This document shows positions 27,907 through 36,263 of a DNA stretch of 64,000 nucleotides, one piece after another; position 1 is the stretch's first letter, and each line of letters begins with the position of its first letter. The notes beneath the pieces were generated by a model that worked only from the letters and a program-made list of their open reading frames with translations, was not told where the DNA came from and ran no database searches. The position numbers and the translations under genes are program-made. Origin of the DNA: Cytobacillus oceanisediminis (GTDB taxonomy: Bacteria > Bacillota > Bacilli > Bacillales > Cytobacillaceae). The stretch is from positions 1,915,501 through 1,979,500 of the forward strand of contig NZ_CP065511.1 in the NCBI RefSeq assembly GCF_022811925.1, read 5' to 3'.

Positions 27907-28107
27907 ATTGACATACTCCTCGAAAAGGTTTAAAAAGAAATGTATTGGAAAAAGTATTAAGAAACAAAATCTTTAAATCCTGCAAAAACTTTTTTACAAA
28001 GAAGCCTTCAATAGTATGATATTAGCTACATTATAGTGTAAAGAAAAAATATTGACAAATAATTATAGGAAGGCTATAATTACCTTTGTTGCCTTGGGGT
28101 GATTCGT

Positions 28108-28632
28108 ATGAAATGGACTTTAAGTCAGTTACAAAAATATCGAAGCAAGGATTTTCCCATTGATGAAACTGTCAATGTTGATGAGGTCATGAAATTGAAT
28201 CCGGAAATACGCGGTGCATCACCAATGCATGTGACGGGCCGTGCGGATATCGATTCTGCCAAAGTGACTTTTCATTTAAATATAAAGGGTCATTTAATAC
28301 TGCCTTGTTCTCGTACTTTAGTTGACGTAAATTATCCAATTAATGTTGAAACAACCGAAACTTTCCTCTTAAAAGGTCTTGATTATGAGACTGAAGAGGA
28401 GGTTCACCAGGTAAAAGGAGATGTGATTGATTTAAATCCGATCCTTCATGAGATCCTTTTACTCGAAGTCCCAATGCAAGTTTTCTGCGAAGACAGCAGT
28501 GAAGAAGGAGCTCCTCAATCCGGTAAGGATTGGGAGGTCATTCAGGAGCAGGATAAACAGGATAAAGTAGATCCTCGTCTTGCCGGACTTGCTCAATTTT
28601 TTGATCACAATGATCCTTCTTCCGATTCATAA
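28108..28632 (+). CDS. ylbN: YlbN, DUF177/YceD family protein
   Basis: The start is the ATG at 28108 (MKWTLSQLQKY), eight bases after GGGGTGA. The 174-residue protein belongs to the DUF177 (YceD) family, almost always encoded directly upstream of rpmF and linked to 23S rRNA and ribosome synthesis. Conserved elements: VTGRADIDSAKVTFHLNIKG, the LPCSRTLVDV cysteine motif, and an acidic EVIQEQDKQDKVDPRLAGLAQFF C-terminus. Confidence 0.93.
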   Translation: MKWTLSQLQKYRSKDFPIDETVNVDEVMKLNPEIRGASPMHVTGRADIDSAKVTFHLNIKGHLILPCSRTLVDVNYPINVETTETFLLKGLDYETEEEVHQVKGDVIDLNPILHEILLLEVPMQVFCEDSSEEGAPQSGKDWEVIQEQDKQDKVDPRLAGLAQFFDHNDPSSDS

Positions 28633-28751
28633 CGGAAGAAAAAACAAGAAGCACTTGAAGACACCAGCTTGCTCTGGCCTTCATAACTTTCTTAATGGGT
28701 GTGTCCAATTCCTATGGACATCCTCTAATACTCTTTAAGGAGGTGGGAAGA

Positions 28752-28925
28752 ATGGCTGTACCTTTTAGAAGAACATCTAAAACTGCGAAGAGAAAACGTC
28801 GTACCCATTTTAAATTACAGGTTCCTGGTATGGTAGAATGCCCAAACTGTGGTGAAATGAAACTTGCTCACCGCGTTTGCAAAGCTTGCGGAACTTACAA
28901 AGGAAAAGAAGTAGTTAACGACTAA
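28752..28925 (+). CDS. rpmF: 50S ribosomal protein L32
   Basis: A 57-residue L32 with start ATG 28752 ([17 protein letters not shown]) after AAGGAGGTGGGAAG. It keeps the four zinc-binding cysteines (Cys30, 33, 43, 46), so this is the zinc form (C+), not the zinc-free paralogue. ylbN-rpmF order is conserved. Confidence 0.98.
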   Translation: MAVPFRRTSKTAKRKRRTHFKLQVPGMVECPNCGEMKLAHRVCKACGTYKGKEVVND

Positions 28926-28938
28926 TCCTTTAGATATA

Positions 28939-28968
28939 AAGCACAAGAACATAGTTCTTGTGCTTTTG
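28939..28968 (+). terminator. terminator after rpmF
   Basis: AAGCACAAGAAC, short loop, GTTCTTGTGCTTTTG. Confidence 0.86.
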
Positions 28969-29065
28969 TCGTTTTTTAGCATTGGTTTGGCTCATCAAAA
29001 AGTACAAGTCTATGTATATTTTTGCTAATATTAAAAATAGTTTAACCAAATACAAGGAGGCAGCC

Positions 29066-29824
29066 ATGAATCCTTACATAATTGAAGAATTCGAGAATGG
29101 ACTTTTAGTATTTAAGATTAACAGGCCTGAAAAAAGAAATGCCATAAGCTATGAAGTTATGGATGGTCTGGAGATCGCACTTCATAAGGCAGGTGAGAAA
29201 TCAGTTAAGGCACTTGCGATTACCGGTGAGGGAGACCATGCTTTTTGCTCAGGAGGTGATCTATCTTCCTTTCACAGCTTAAAGACAGAAGATGAAGCAT
29301 TTGAAATGCTAAGCAGAATGGCTGGTCTTTTAAAAAAAATACTATTCTTGCCAAAACCAACTATTGCCATATTGAATGGAACAGCTGTCGGCGGCGGCTG
29401 TGAGCTGGCTGCTGCCTGTGATTACCGGATTGCCAATGCAGGAATAAAAGCCGGTTTTATCCAGGGAACTTTAGCCATAACAACCGGCTGGGGCGGCGGT
29501 TCCATCATTATGGAAAAGATGCTTCCTGCCAATGCCATGAGAATGCTGATGGAAGCAAAATTATATTCTGATGAAGAATTAAAAGAATTAGGTTTCATCC
29601 ATTCTGTCTTTGAAGGGGAACCAATCGACGGGTGCAAGTGCTTTCTGGAAAGAATGCTCAGGCTTGAGAGTGAGGTTTTGGTAGCTTATAAAGACCTTCT
29701 TGTAAAAAAGTGGGCTGCAGCTGGCTTAGAAGAGAGAATTGATCAAGAAGTGCGTCGCTGTTCGGTTTTATGGGAGGGAGAAGCGCACCATAATAAAGTT
29801 GACAGTTTCCTGAATAAGCATTAA
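29066..29824 (+). CDS. enoyl-CoA hydratase/isomerase family protein, decarboxylase-like active site
   Basis: A 252-residue crotonase. Start at ATG 29066, preceded by AAGGAGGCAGCC. The CoA-thioester oxyanion hole is formed by HAFCSGGDLSSF (58-69) and TAVGGGCELAAACDYRIA (about 106-123, with Glu113). The second glutamate of true hydratases, expected in the next helix, is not there: the segment is FIQGTLAITTGWGGG (131-145), closer in length and in its GWGG ending to methyl/ethylmalonyl-CoA decarboxylases. It is not part of the B. subtilis ylbN-ylbO order. A simple reading is a general crotonase; a decarboxylase is possible given the acyl-CoA carboxylase genes 1.6 kb on. Confidence 0.8.
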   Translation: MNPYIIEEFENGLLVFKINRPEKRNAISYEVMDGLEIALHKAGEKSVKALAITGEGDHAFCSGGDLSSFHSLKTEDEAFEMLSRMAGLLKKILFLPKPTIAILNGTAVGGGCELAAACDYRIANAGIKAGFIQGTLAITTGWGGGSIIMEKMLPANAMRMLMEAKLYSDEELKELGFIHSVFEGEPIDGCKCFLERMLRLESEVLVAYKDLLVKKWAAAGLEERIDQEVRRCSVLWEGEAHHNKVDSFLNKH

Positions 29825-29959
29825 GCATATTCTTCCGTTATAAGCAAAAAACCATTAATTTCCTGGGGATGAATAAAGTTACACTTTATAATATGATATC
29901 AGTCTATCTTTTCTAGCATTGGCATATGTATAAAGAAAAACACTAGGAGGGATAAACTG

Positions 29960-30592
29960 ATGTCTTCAACCCGTCAGGATGCTTGGTCTCAAGATGAAGA
30001 TTTACTGCTTGCAGAAGTTGTGCTCCGTCAAATACGTGAAGGAGGAACTCAGCTTCAGGCATTTGAAGAAGTTGGCAAACAGTTAAGCAGAACCGCGGCT
30101 GCCTGCGGATTTCGCTGGAATTCCTATGTAAGAAAACAATATAAATCAGGAATTGAACTGGCAAAAAAACAGAGAAAAGAAATGAAGAAAAACCCGCAGG
30201 CTGCCCAAAGGGAACATGAGCTTCCTGCTGTTCCAGAGGAAAAGGAGGAAAAAAGAAATGAAAACTCAGTTCAGGCAAATAAAAGGACTATCGAGTTTGA
30301 GGAATTAGTCTCTTTCCTGAAAGAGTTATATGAAAATGCTCAGAAGCCTGCTGTCTCAGAAGATCCTTATCCTAAAAAACGCATTCAGGAGCTTGAGAAG
30401 CAAATGTACTACCTGGCAGCTCAAAATGAGAAATTAATTAAAGAATTAAATACGATGGAGCAGGATTACAAAGCACTGGTAGAAATTATGGAAAGTGCAA
30501 GAAAGCTTGTCGGTCTTAAAGACGGCACCCGCCACAAAAACTTGAATTTTACTGTGAATCCCGATATAAAGCCTGAGAAGGTGGAGAAATAG
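29960..30592 (+). CDS. gerR: RsfA-family sporulation transcription regulator GerR (YlbO)
   Basis: A 210-residue regulator. The N-terminal SANT/Myb-like domain (about 5-60: [22 protein letters not shown], then [18 protein letters not shown]) is the RsfA/YlbO DNA-binding unit, and a coiled coil follows (about 130-180, [28 protein letters not shown]). In B. subtilis GerR acts in the mother cell under sigma-E and represses part of that regulon late in sporulation. CACTAGGAGGGATAAAC precedes the ATG. Confidence 0.92.
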   Translation: MSSTRQDAWSQDEDLLLAEVVLRQIREGGTQLQAFEEVGKQLSRTAAACGFRWNSYVRKQYKSGIELAKKQRKEMKKNPQAAQREHELPAVPEEKEEKRNENSVQANKRTIEFEELVSFLKELYENAQKPAVSEDPYPKKRIQELEKQMYYLAAQNEKLIKELNTMEQDYKALVEIMESARKLVGLKDGTRHKNLNFTVNPDIKPEKVEK

Positions 30593-30611
30593 ATGAACCG
30601 TAAATAAATAG

Positions 30612-30642
30612 AAATAAGCGGACAAAATTAGTCCGCTTATTT
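30612..30642. terminator. bidirectional terminator between gerR and ylbP
   Basis: AAATAAGCGGAC, loop, GTCCGCTTATTT, perfect 12-base arms. Confidence 0.87.
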
Positions 30643-30669
30643 AATGCCTTAATTTTAGTAGACAGCAGC

Positions 30670-31143
30670 TTAATGGGTTTGTTCTTTAACCCCTGCCGGG
30701 AACCAGGCCAGCGGATTCTCTCCCAGGTCGCGTTCCATATCATAATGGACGGGTTCGAATCCCATTTTTTCCCAGAAATCTTTCGATTTTACGCGTGGAT
30801 TTGTTTTAATAGGAAGTCCAATTCCTTTGGCAAATTCTACAAGTGTCTGGCCATAGCCTTTGTTTTGATAGTCAGGCAAGACTTCAAGCTTCCATAACTC
30901 CAAATAATCCTGTGCAGGTTCGAAATATCGGTCGAATCTTGCTTCTATCTGGTAAAGGCTCATGCGAGCTACAAGTTTATCCCCAAAATAAATGCCGTAG
31001 AAAGGCGACCCGCTGTCATTTTCAATAATATTAGCTTCAAGGTCTTCAAGCATGGAAAGCTCCTGCAGTCCATACTCTTTAAATTTCTTAAACTCTTCCA
31101 GTGTTTTATAATTTACTTTTAATTTTTCAACTTTATAGTTCAT
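30670..31143 (-). CDS. ylbP: GNAT N-acetyltransferase YlbP
   Basis: A 157-residue GNAT enzyme matching YlbP. The acetyl-CoA-binding signature is visible as WKLEVLPDYQNKGYGQTLVEFA (about 104-125), preceded by the substrate-side strands (GIYFGDKLVARMSLYQIEARFD), and it ends with FWEKMGFEPVHYDMERDLG. GGGGGAGATTTT precedes the ATG. Substrate unknown. It is divergent from the carboxylase operon. Confidence 0.9.
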   Translation of the reverse strand: MNYKVEKLKVNYKTLEEFKKFKEYGLQELSMLEDLEANIIENDSGSPFYGIYFGDKLVARMSLYQIEARFDRYFEPAQDYLELWKLEVLPDYQNKGYGQTLVEFAKGIGLPIKTNPRVKSKDFWEKMGFEPVHYDMERDLGENPLAWFPAGVKEQTH

Positions 31144-31314
31144 AAAATCTCCCCCTTAGCCATCGGTGTATAGGACTTCTGCAGATGTAACCGCTTTATA
31201 ATGCCTTCCTAATAGTTGAAAGGTTTTTTCTATGTCTATTATTATATAACAAGTAAACGAAAAATTCTGCACATATGAAAAACTTAATATATTTTTAGTT
31301 TTTTTATAAAAATC

Positions 31315-31328
31315 AGAAAGCGTTTACA
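31315..31328. promoter_or_regulatory. putative CcpA cre site upstream of the acyl-CoA carboxylase operon
   Basis: AGAAAGCGTTTACA matches the 14-base cre consensus TGWNANCGNTNWCA at every defined position except the first base. It lies 80 bases before the biotin carboxylase start and within the divergent gap with ylbP, so CcpA could repress this operon when sugars are plentiful. Confidence 0.6.
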
Positions 31329-31407
31329 AAATCAGCAGGAAATAGGCAGAAGATTGTAGAAATATATATTATTGCAGGATTACTACAATGAGAAAGGGGA
31401 CCGAATT

Positions 31408-32751
31408 GTGCGAAAAATTCTGATTGCCAACAGGGGAGAAATTGCTTTAAGGATAATAAAAACCTGCCGTGAAATGGAAATTGAGACTGTTGCCATATAT
31501 TCTGATGCAGACAAAGACCTGCCATTTGTTAAAGAAGCTACATATGCTTTCCGTATAGGTGAACCGCCTGTTAATAAATCTTATTTAAAGACAGAAGCCA
31601 TTCTGGAAATTGCAAAGAGTGAAAATGTGGATGGAATTCATCCTGGATATGGATTTTTATCAGAAAACTCCGGCTTTGCAAGAGCTGTAATTGATGCGGG
31701 GATTGCTTTTATTGGGCCAGATCCTGAAACCATTGAATTGATGGGGGATAAAATTGTATCCCGCAAAACCATGAAGGAAGCGGGAGTACCGGTTGTCCCA
31801 GGAAGCGGAGAGGGAACATCCACACTTGAGGAAGCATGCGGACTTGCAGATTCTATGGGCTATCCAGTCATGCTGAAGGCCAGTGGCGGAGGCGGAGGAA
31901 TTGGAATGATGCGCTGTGAAAATGAGCAAGCGCTCGCTAAGTCTTTCGACTCCACAAAAGCCCGTGCCAAAGCCTATTTTGGTTCTGATGAAGTATTTGT
32001 CGAAAAATATATAGAGAATGCCAGACATGTCGAAATACAGGTGTTTGGTGATCATCATGGGAATATCGTACATTTATTTGAAAGAGATTGCTCTATTCAG
32101 AGGAGACATCAGAAAGTAGTGGAGGAATCACCATCACCTTTCCTTTCAGAGCAAACAAAACAAAAAATGTATGATACGGCTTTGACTGCTGCCAAAGCAG
32201 TCAATTATAAAAATGCCGGAACAATAGAATTTATTGTGGATGAGCAGGAGAACTTTTATTTTCTTGAAATGAACACAAGACTTCAGGTTGAACATCCCGT
32301 AACTGAACAAGTAACTGGGCTGGATCTTGTAGAGTGGCAGCTGCTTGCAGCAAGAGGTGAAAAGCTGCCGCTGCAGCAAAATAGTATTAAGCAGGTTGGC
32401 CATTCAATTGAATTTAGGCTGTATGCTGAGGATCCCGTAAGCTTTATGCCTTCACCTGGCAAATTGTCTAAATTTGAATGGACAGATTCCCCGGGAATAC
32501 GTGTTGATTATGGATATGCTTCAAATACGGCAGTCAGCCCATTTTATGATCCAATGATCGCAAAATGCATTATATATGGCCAATCAAGGGATGAAGCGAT
32601 AGAAAATGCCTTACAATTCTTTGATGGACTGAAAATTGAAGGCATTAAAACGAATGCACCATTATTTAAAGAATTATTAAAAGACGAAGATTTCCGTAAA
32701 GGGAATTATTCTACATCATTTCTAGCGCAGAAGGCTTTTGCCGTTAACTAA
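31408..32751 (+). CDS. biotin carboxylase subunit of an acyl-CoA carboxylase (AccC2/YngH-like)
   Basis: It catalyses ATP-dependent carboxylation of biotin on the carrier protein encoded next. Start at GTG 31408 (MRKILIANRGEIALRII), eight bases after AAAGGGG. The 447-residue protein is a complete biotin carboxylase: N-domain, ATP-grasp with the glycine-rich loop KASGGGGGIGM, FERDCSIQRRHQKVVEE and the catalytic EMNTRLQVEHPVTE, then the C-domain. With the next two genes it forms an operon like yngH-yngHB-yngE of B. subtilis, a set linked to branched-chain acyl-CoA breakdown. This is distinct from the essential accBC. Confidence 0.92.
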   Translation: MRKILIANRGEIALRIIKTCREMEIETVAIYSDADKDLPFVKEATYAFRIGEPPVNKSYLKTEAILEIAKSENVDGIHPGYGFLSENSGFARAVIDAGIAFIGPDPETIELMGDKIVSRKTMKEAGVPVVPGSGEGTSTLEEACGLADSMGYPVMLKASGGGGGIGMMRCENEQALAKSFDSTKARAKAYFGSDEVFVEKYIENARHVEIQVFGDHHGNIVHLFERDCSIQRRHQKVVEESPSPFLSEQTKQKMYDTALTAAKAVNYKNAGTIEFIVDEQENFYFLEMNTRLQVEHPVTEQVTGLDLVEWQLLAARGEKLPLQQNSIKQVGHSIEFRLYAEDPVSFMPSPGKLSKFEWTDSPGIRVDYGYASNTAVSPFYDPMIAKCIIYGQSRDEAIENALQFFDGLKIEGIKTNAPLFKELLKDEDFRKGNYSTSFLAQKAFAVN

Positions 32752-32766
32752 AAGGAGGAAATTACA

Positions 32767-32979
32767 ATGAAAGAAATTACATCATCAATGGCAGGTACTG
32801 TATTGAATGTTTTGGTCGAAGCGGGTCAGGAGGTTAATGCAGGCCAGGAAGTATTAATGCTTGAATCAATGAAAATGGAGATTCCGGTTGAAAGCGAAGC
32901 TGCTGGAAAAGTAGCTGAAGTGAAGGTAAGCATAGGAGATTTTGTTAATGAAGGCGATGTGCTAATCGTATTTGAATAA
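32767..32979 (+). CDS. biotin/lipoyl carrier protein (BCCP-like)
   Basis: A 70-residue single-domain carrier consisting only of the biotinyl fold, with the modified Lys36 in LESMKMEIP and the symmetric strands [19 protein letters not shown] and [36 protein letters not shown] overlaps the end of the preceding gene. It carries CO2 on biotin between the two catalytic subunits; it matches B. subtilis YngHB. Confidence 0.92.
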   Translation: MKEITSSMAGTVLNVLVEAGQEVNAGQEVLMLESMKMEIPVESEAAGKVAEVKVSIGDFVNEGDVLIVFE

Positions 32980-32990
32980 GAAGGCTGGGA

Positions 32991-33041
32991 CACGGATATC
33001 CAGTGACAGGGGGGCTGGCGCTGAGCCCCGTCTGCTCCGTG
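32991..33041 (+). other. nested hairpin between carrier and carboxyltransferase genes
   Basis: CACGGA (32991-32996) pairs with TCCGTG (33036-33041) and, inside, GGGGCT (33011-33016) pairs with AGCCCC (33024-33029). This GC-rich 50-base structure in an AT-rich operon may be a transcript-processing site, an attenuator, or a small dispersed repeat. Confidence 0.55.
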
Positions 33042-33096
33042 CAGCAATAAGCAAGTTTAACGAAGTATGGAAAATTCATATTTTAGGAGGATGGGA

Positions 33097-34638
33097 ATGA
33101 CCACTGCAAAGACATTAACTGAGACGCTGCAGGAAAGAAGCAGGGTAATAGAAGCTGGCGGACATCCAAAATATCATGAAAAGAATGAATCCCAAAACAA
33201 ACTCTTTGTCAGAAGACGGCTTGAACTCCTGTTTGATGACGGATTCTACGAGGAAGATGGCAAGTTTGCGAACTGCCAGGAAAGTGATCTTCCGGCAGAT
33301 GGGGTTGTAACAGCAGTTGGAAGGATAAATGGCCAGACCGTTTGCGTAATGGCTAATGACTCCACAGTAAAAGCCGGTTCCTGGGGTGCGAGGACGGTTG
33401 AAAAGATCATCCGTATACAGGAAACGGCAGAGAAGTTAAAGGTTCCGATTCTTTACCTGGTAGACTCTGCCGGTGCCCGTATTACGGATCAGCTTGAGAT
33501 GTTCCCGAATAGACGCGGAGCAGGAAGAATTTTTTATAACCAGGTAAAACTTTCGGGCATGGTACCGCAGATTTGTCTGCTTTTTGGACCTTCTGCTGCA
33601 GGCGGAGCTTATATCCCTGCGTTTTGTGATATCGTTGTTATGGTAGATCAAAATGCATCTATGTATCTGGGTTCGCCAAGGATGGCGGAAAAGGTTATAG
33701 GGGAGAAGGTCACCCTTGAAGAAATGGGCGGCGCCCGCATGCATTGTTCTGTCAGCGGCTGTGGTGATGTGCTTGCATATAGTGAAGAAGAGGCTATTGA
33801 ATCAGCAAGAAAATATTTGGCGTACTTCCCTGCAAGCTTCAAAGAAAAACCAGTGAAGCTCGAGGCGGTAATGCCCAAATCCGGCCGCAGCCTTGAAGAA
33901 ATTATCCCTAAAAATCAAAATGCCCCATTTGATATGTATGAGTGTATTGATTCCGTAATTGATGAAGGCAGCTTTTTTGAAATTAAGAAACTTTTTGCTG
34001 CGGAACTTATTACGGGACTTGCCCGGATAGGGGGGAGACCTGTAGGGATTATTGCCAACCAGCCAAAAGTTAAAGGTGGGGTCTTATTTGTAGATTCTGC
34101 TGATAAAGCAGCGAAATTTATTCAGCTTTGTGATGCTTTCCATATTCCGCTATTATTCCTTGCAGATGTTCCTGGATTTATGATTGGGACTAAGGTTGAA
34201 AGAGCGGGGATTATCCGACATGGTGCAAAGCTTATTGCTGCGATGAGTTCTGCAACAGTGCCGAAAATTTCAGTTGTCGTCAGAAAGGCATATGGAGCCG
34301 GATTGTATGCAATGGCTGGGCCAGCGTTTGAACCTGATTGCTGTATAGCCCTGCCTACAGCACAAATCGCTGTAATGGGTCCTGAAGCAGCAGTAAATGC
34401 TGTTTATTCCAATAAAATCAATGCGATTGAAGACCCGAAAGAAAAGGTTAAATATGTACAGGAAAAACAGCAGGAATATAAAGAAACAATTGATATCTAT
34501 AAGCTTGCCTCTGAATTAATTGTTGACGATATTGTAGCGCCTTCAGAATTAAGAAATGTTTTAATTAACCGTTTTAATCTGTATGAGACTAAAGAATTGA
34601 CATTCAGCGTCCGCAAACATCCAGTTTATCCAGTTTAA
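33097..34638 (+). CDS. acyl-CoA carboxylase carboxyltransferase subunit (YngE/PccB-like)
   Basis: This subunit moves the carboxyl group from biotin to an acyl-CoA. Start at ATG 33097 (MTTAKTLTETLQ), six bases after AGGAGG; a nearer ATG at 33091 touches that site. The 513 residues comprise both halves of a carboxyltransferase: the N-half has KVPILYLVDSAGARI and GPSAAGGAYIPAFCD, and the C-half has PLLFLADVPGFMIGTKVE and VVRKAYGAGLYAM. The family includes propionyl- and methylcrotonyl-CoA carboxylases; the acyl group cannot be decided by eye. It ends the operon at a terminator. Confidence 0.92.
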   Translation: MTTAKTLTETLQERSRVIEAGGHPKYHEKNESQNKLFVRRRLELLFDDGFYEEDGKFANCQESDLPADGVVTAVGRINGQTVCVMANDSTVKAGSWGARTVEKIIRIQETAEKLKVPILYLVDSAGARITDQLEMFPNRRGAGRIFYNQVKLSGMVPQICLLFGPSAAGGAYIPAFCDIVVMVDQNASMYLGSPRMAEKVIGEKVTLEEMGGARMHCSVSGCGDVLAYSEEEAIESARKYLAYFPASFKEKPVKLEAVMPKSGRSLEEIIPKNQNAPFDMYECIDSVIDEGSFFEIKKLFAAELITGLARIGGRPVGIIANQPKVKGGVLFVDSADKAAKFIQLCDAFHIPLLFLADVPGFMIGTKVERAGIIRHGAKLIAAMSSATVPKISVVVRKAYGAGLYAMAGPAFEPDCCIALPTAQIAVMGPEAAVNAVYSNKINAIEDPKEKVKYVQEKQQEYKETIDIYKLASELIVDDIVAPSELRNVLINRFNLYETKELTFSVRKHPVYPV

Positions 34639-34647
34639 TACTTTATC

Positions 34648-34698
34648 CTTTAAAAAAATCCCTTTTTCGATTTTCGAAAAAGGGATTTTTTTAAAGGA
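34648..34698 (+). terminator. long terminator after the carboxyltransferase gene
   Basis: A perfect inverted repeat with 23-base arms: CCTTTAAAAAAATCCCTTTT and the next three bases pair with their complement, around loop ATTTT. Confidence 0.9.
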
Positions 34699-34826
34699 TT
34701 TAGCTGATGAAAAATGGAATTAAGAAAATAAATATTGGAATTATCGATTAAAACATTCCATTTTACCCATGAATTTATCTTATTTTGTTAAAATATGCTT
34801 AAAAAGTAAAAATGGTGGAGTCTGTT

Positions 34827-35711
34827 ATGAGAATAGCTATTATCGGAGGAGGCGCCATTGGCCTTCTGTTTGCCCATTATTTGAATGAAAATCATGAAGT
34901 GCGTGTTTATATTAGAAACAATAGTCAATTGCTGAAGCTGCGCATAAATGGACTTACATTTGAGAGAAAAGGCATTTGCAGCAATGCCCCCGTCAAGGCA
35001 TGCCATTTCAAAGAATGGACGGGGGAAGAGGATTTAACAATCATTGCGGTTAAGCAGTACAGCATTCCTGAAGTTGTAAAGGACTTATTGGAAATGAATA
35101 CTAGCCAGTCTGGATCATTTTTGTTTTTGCAAAATGGCATGGGGCATTTGAAGTGGGCTGAAATGCTTGAAGCGGATAATCTTTATGTGGGCAGTGTAGA
35201 GCATGGTGCTTTAAAGTCAGAGCCTGACACAGTGCTGCATACTGGGATTGGGGTCACCAAAGTGGCTGCTTTAAAGGGAAATCTGGAACTTTTATCGAAA
35301 ATATCCGATTCGGCATCTTGTTATTTTCCTTTTAAATTTGTCGGGAATCACAAAGAAATGCTAATTGAAAAATTAATCGTAAACTGTGTTATAAATCCGC
35401 TCACTGCAGTTCTCCGTGTGAGAAATGGTGAGCTCTTAGCAAATAAATATTATTATCAGCTATTTTTGAAGTTATTTGACGAGGTAAGTACCATATTAGA
35501 TGTTCCTGATAAAACAGGTGCATTAACCCATGTAAAAAGTGTCTGTGAGGAAACCGGGATGAACAGATCCTCGATGCTTAAGGATATCGAAGAAGGCAGA
35601 GAAACAGAGATAGATGCTATTTTAGGCTATATCCTGGAGGAAGCTGAAAAGAAGAAGATGTCTGCTCCATATTCTGAAAGTCTTTATTGTCAGATCAAAG
35701 GCAGGGAGTAA
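34827..35711 (+). CDS. panE: 2-dehydropantoate 2-reductase
   Basis: It reduces ketopantoate to pantoate with NADPH in the coenzyme A/pantothenate pathway. Start at ATG 34827 (MRIAIIGGGAIGLLF) after GGTGGAG, giving 294 residues. It shows a Rossmann motif GGGAIG at the N-terminus, AVKQYSIPEVVKDL, the catalytic-lysine helix MLIEKLIVNCVINPLTAVLRV, and the C-terminal helical SSMLKDIEEGRETEIDAILG. This is ylbQ of B. subtilis, in the same place. Confidence 0.93.
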   Translation: MRIAIIGGGAIGLLFAHYLNENHEVRVYIRNNSQLLKLRINGLTFERKGICSNAPVKACHFKEWTGEEDLTIIAVKQYSIPEVVKDLLEMNTSQSGSFLFLQNGMGHLKWAEMLEADNLYVGSVEHGALKSEPDTVLHTGIGVTKVAALKGNLELLSKISDSASCYFPFKFVGNHKEMLIEKLIVNCVINPLTAVLRVRNGELLANKYYYQLFLKLFDEVSTILDVPDKTGALTHVKSVCEETGMNRSSMLKDIEEGRETEIDAILGYILEEAEKKKMSAPYSESLYCQIKGRE

Positions 35712-35726
35712 AAAGGGGGAAATGAG

Positions 35727-36122
35727 TTGAACACTGTGTTCTCAAGCTTAATTGCAACATTGGTGACCATACCGCTGCTCGGATATCTGGCTGTTTTTAT
35801 TATCAGCAAACAAATTACTAAAAAACACAAAAGATCTGTACATATTGCCCTGGATGTCAGCACATTATTATTTATTTTGGCGGTTCACTATTTAATTATC
35901 GTAATCTGGGATAAATCCTATTTATGGATGATAGTCCTATCCCTGCTGATTACAGCGGTCACTTTTATTATCATGCATTGGAGAATTAAGCAGGAGATCA
36001 ATCTGCGTGTCTTATTCAAAGGGTTCTGGAGATTCAATTTTTTACTCTATTTCACCGCTTATATAGTTCTGATGTTAATTGGGCTTGTTCAAAGGGTAAC
36101 TTCTGTTGTCTTTATTCCATAG
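35727..36122 (+). CDS. DUF3397 membrane protein
   Basis: A 131-residue protein with four predicted helices and short loops, matching the DUF3397 family usually encoded between panE and bshC in Bacillus. It starts at TTG 35727 after AAGGGGGAAATGAG (the ATG inside that run is out of frame). Function unknown; it lies 15 bases after panE, so it is probably co-transcribed. Confidence 0.85.
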   Translation: MNTVFSSLIATLVTIPLLGYLAVFIISKQITKKHKRSVHIALDVSTLLFILAVHYLIIVIWDKSYLWMIVLSLLITAVTFIIMHWRIKQEINLRVLFKGFWRFNFLLYFTAYIVLMLIGLVQRVTSVVFIP

Positions 36123-36263
36123 TAAGCAGGTCTGAGAACATAATTATTTTACATTTAGAGTTAAAGCATTTAGGTAAGCAAAGTTTTTTTCTTTTCATTT
36201 AAGACAATGCTATACTCATAAGATGAAAATAAATTGATCAGCTATGAGAAAGGAAGTTCATTA

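Noticed and set aside
31360..31396. Sigma-E-type promoter before the acyl-CoA carboxylase operon (ACTACAAT as -10)
   Set aside because: The start it predicts would fall on the ribosome site at 31393-31399, and no -35 fits at 13-15 bases.
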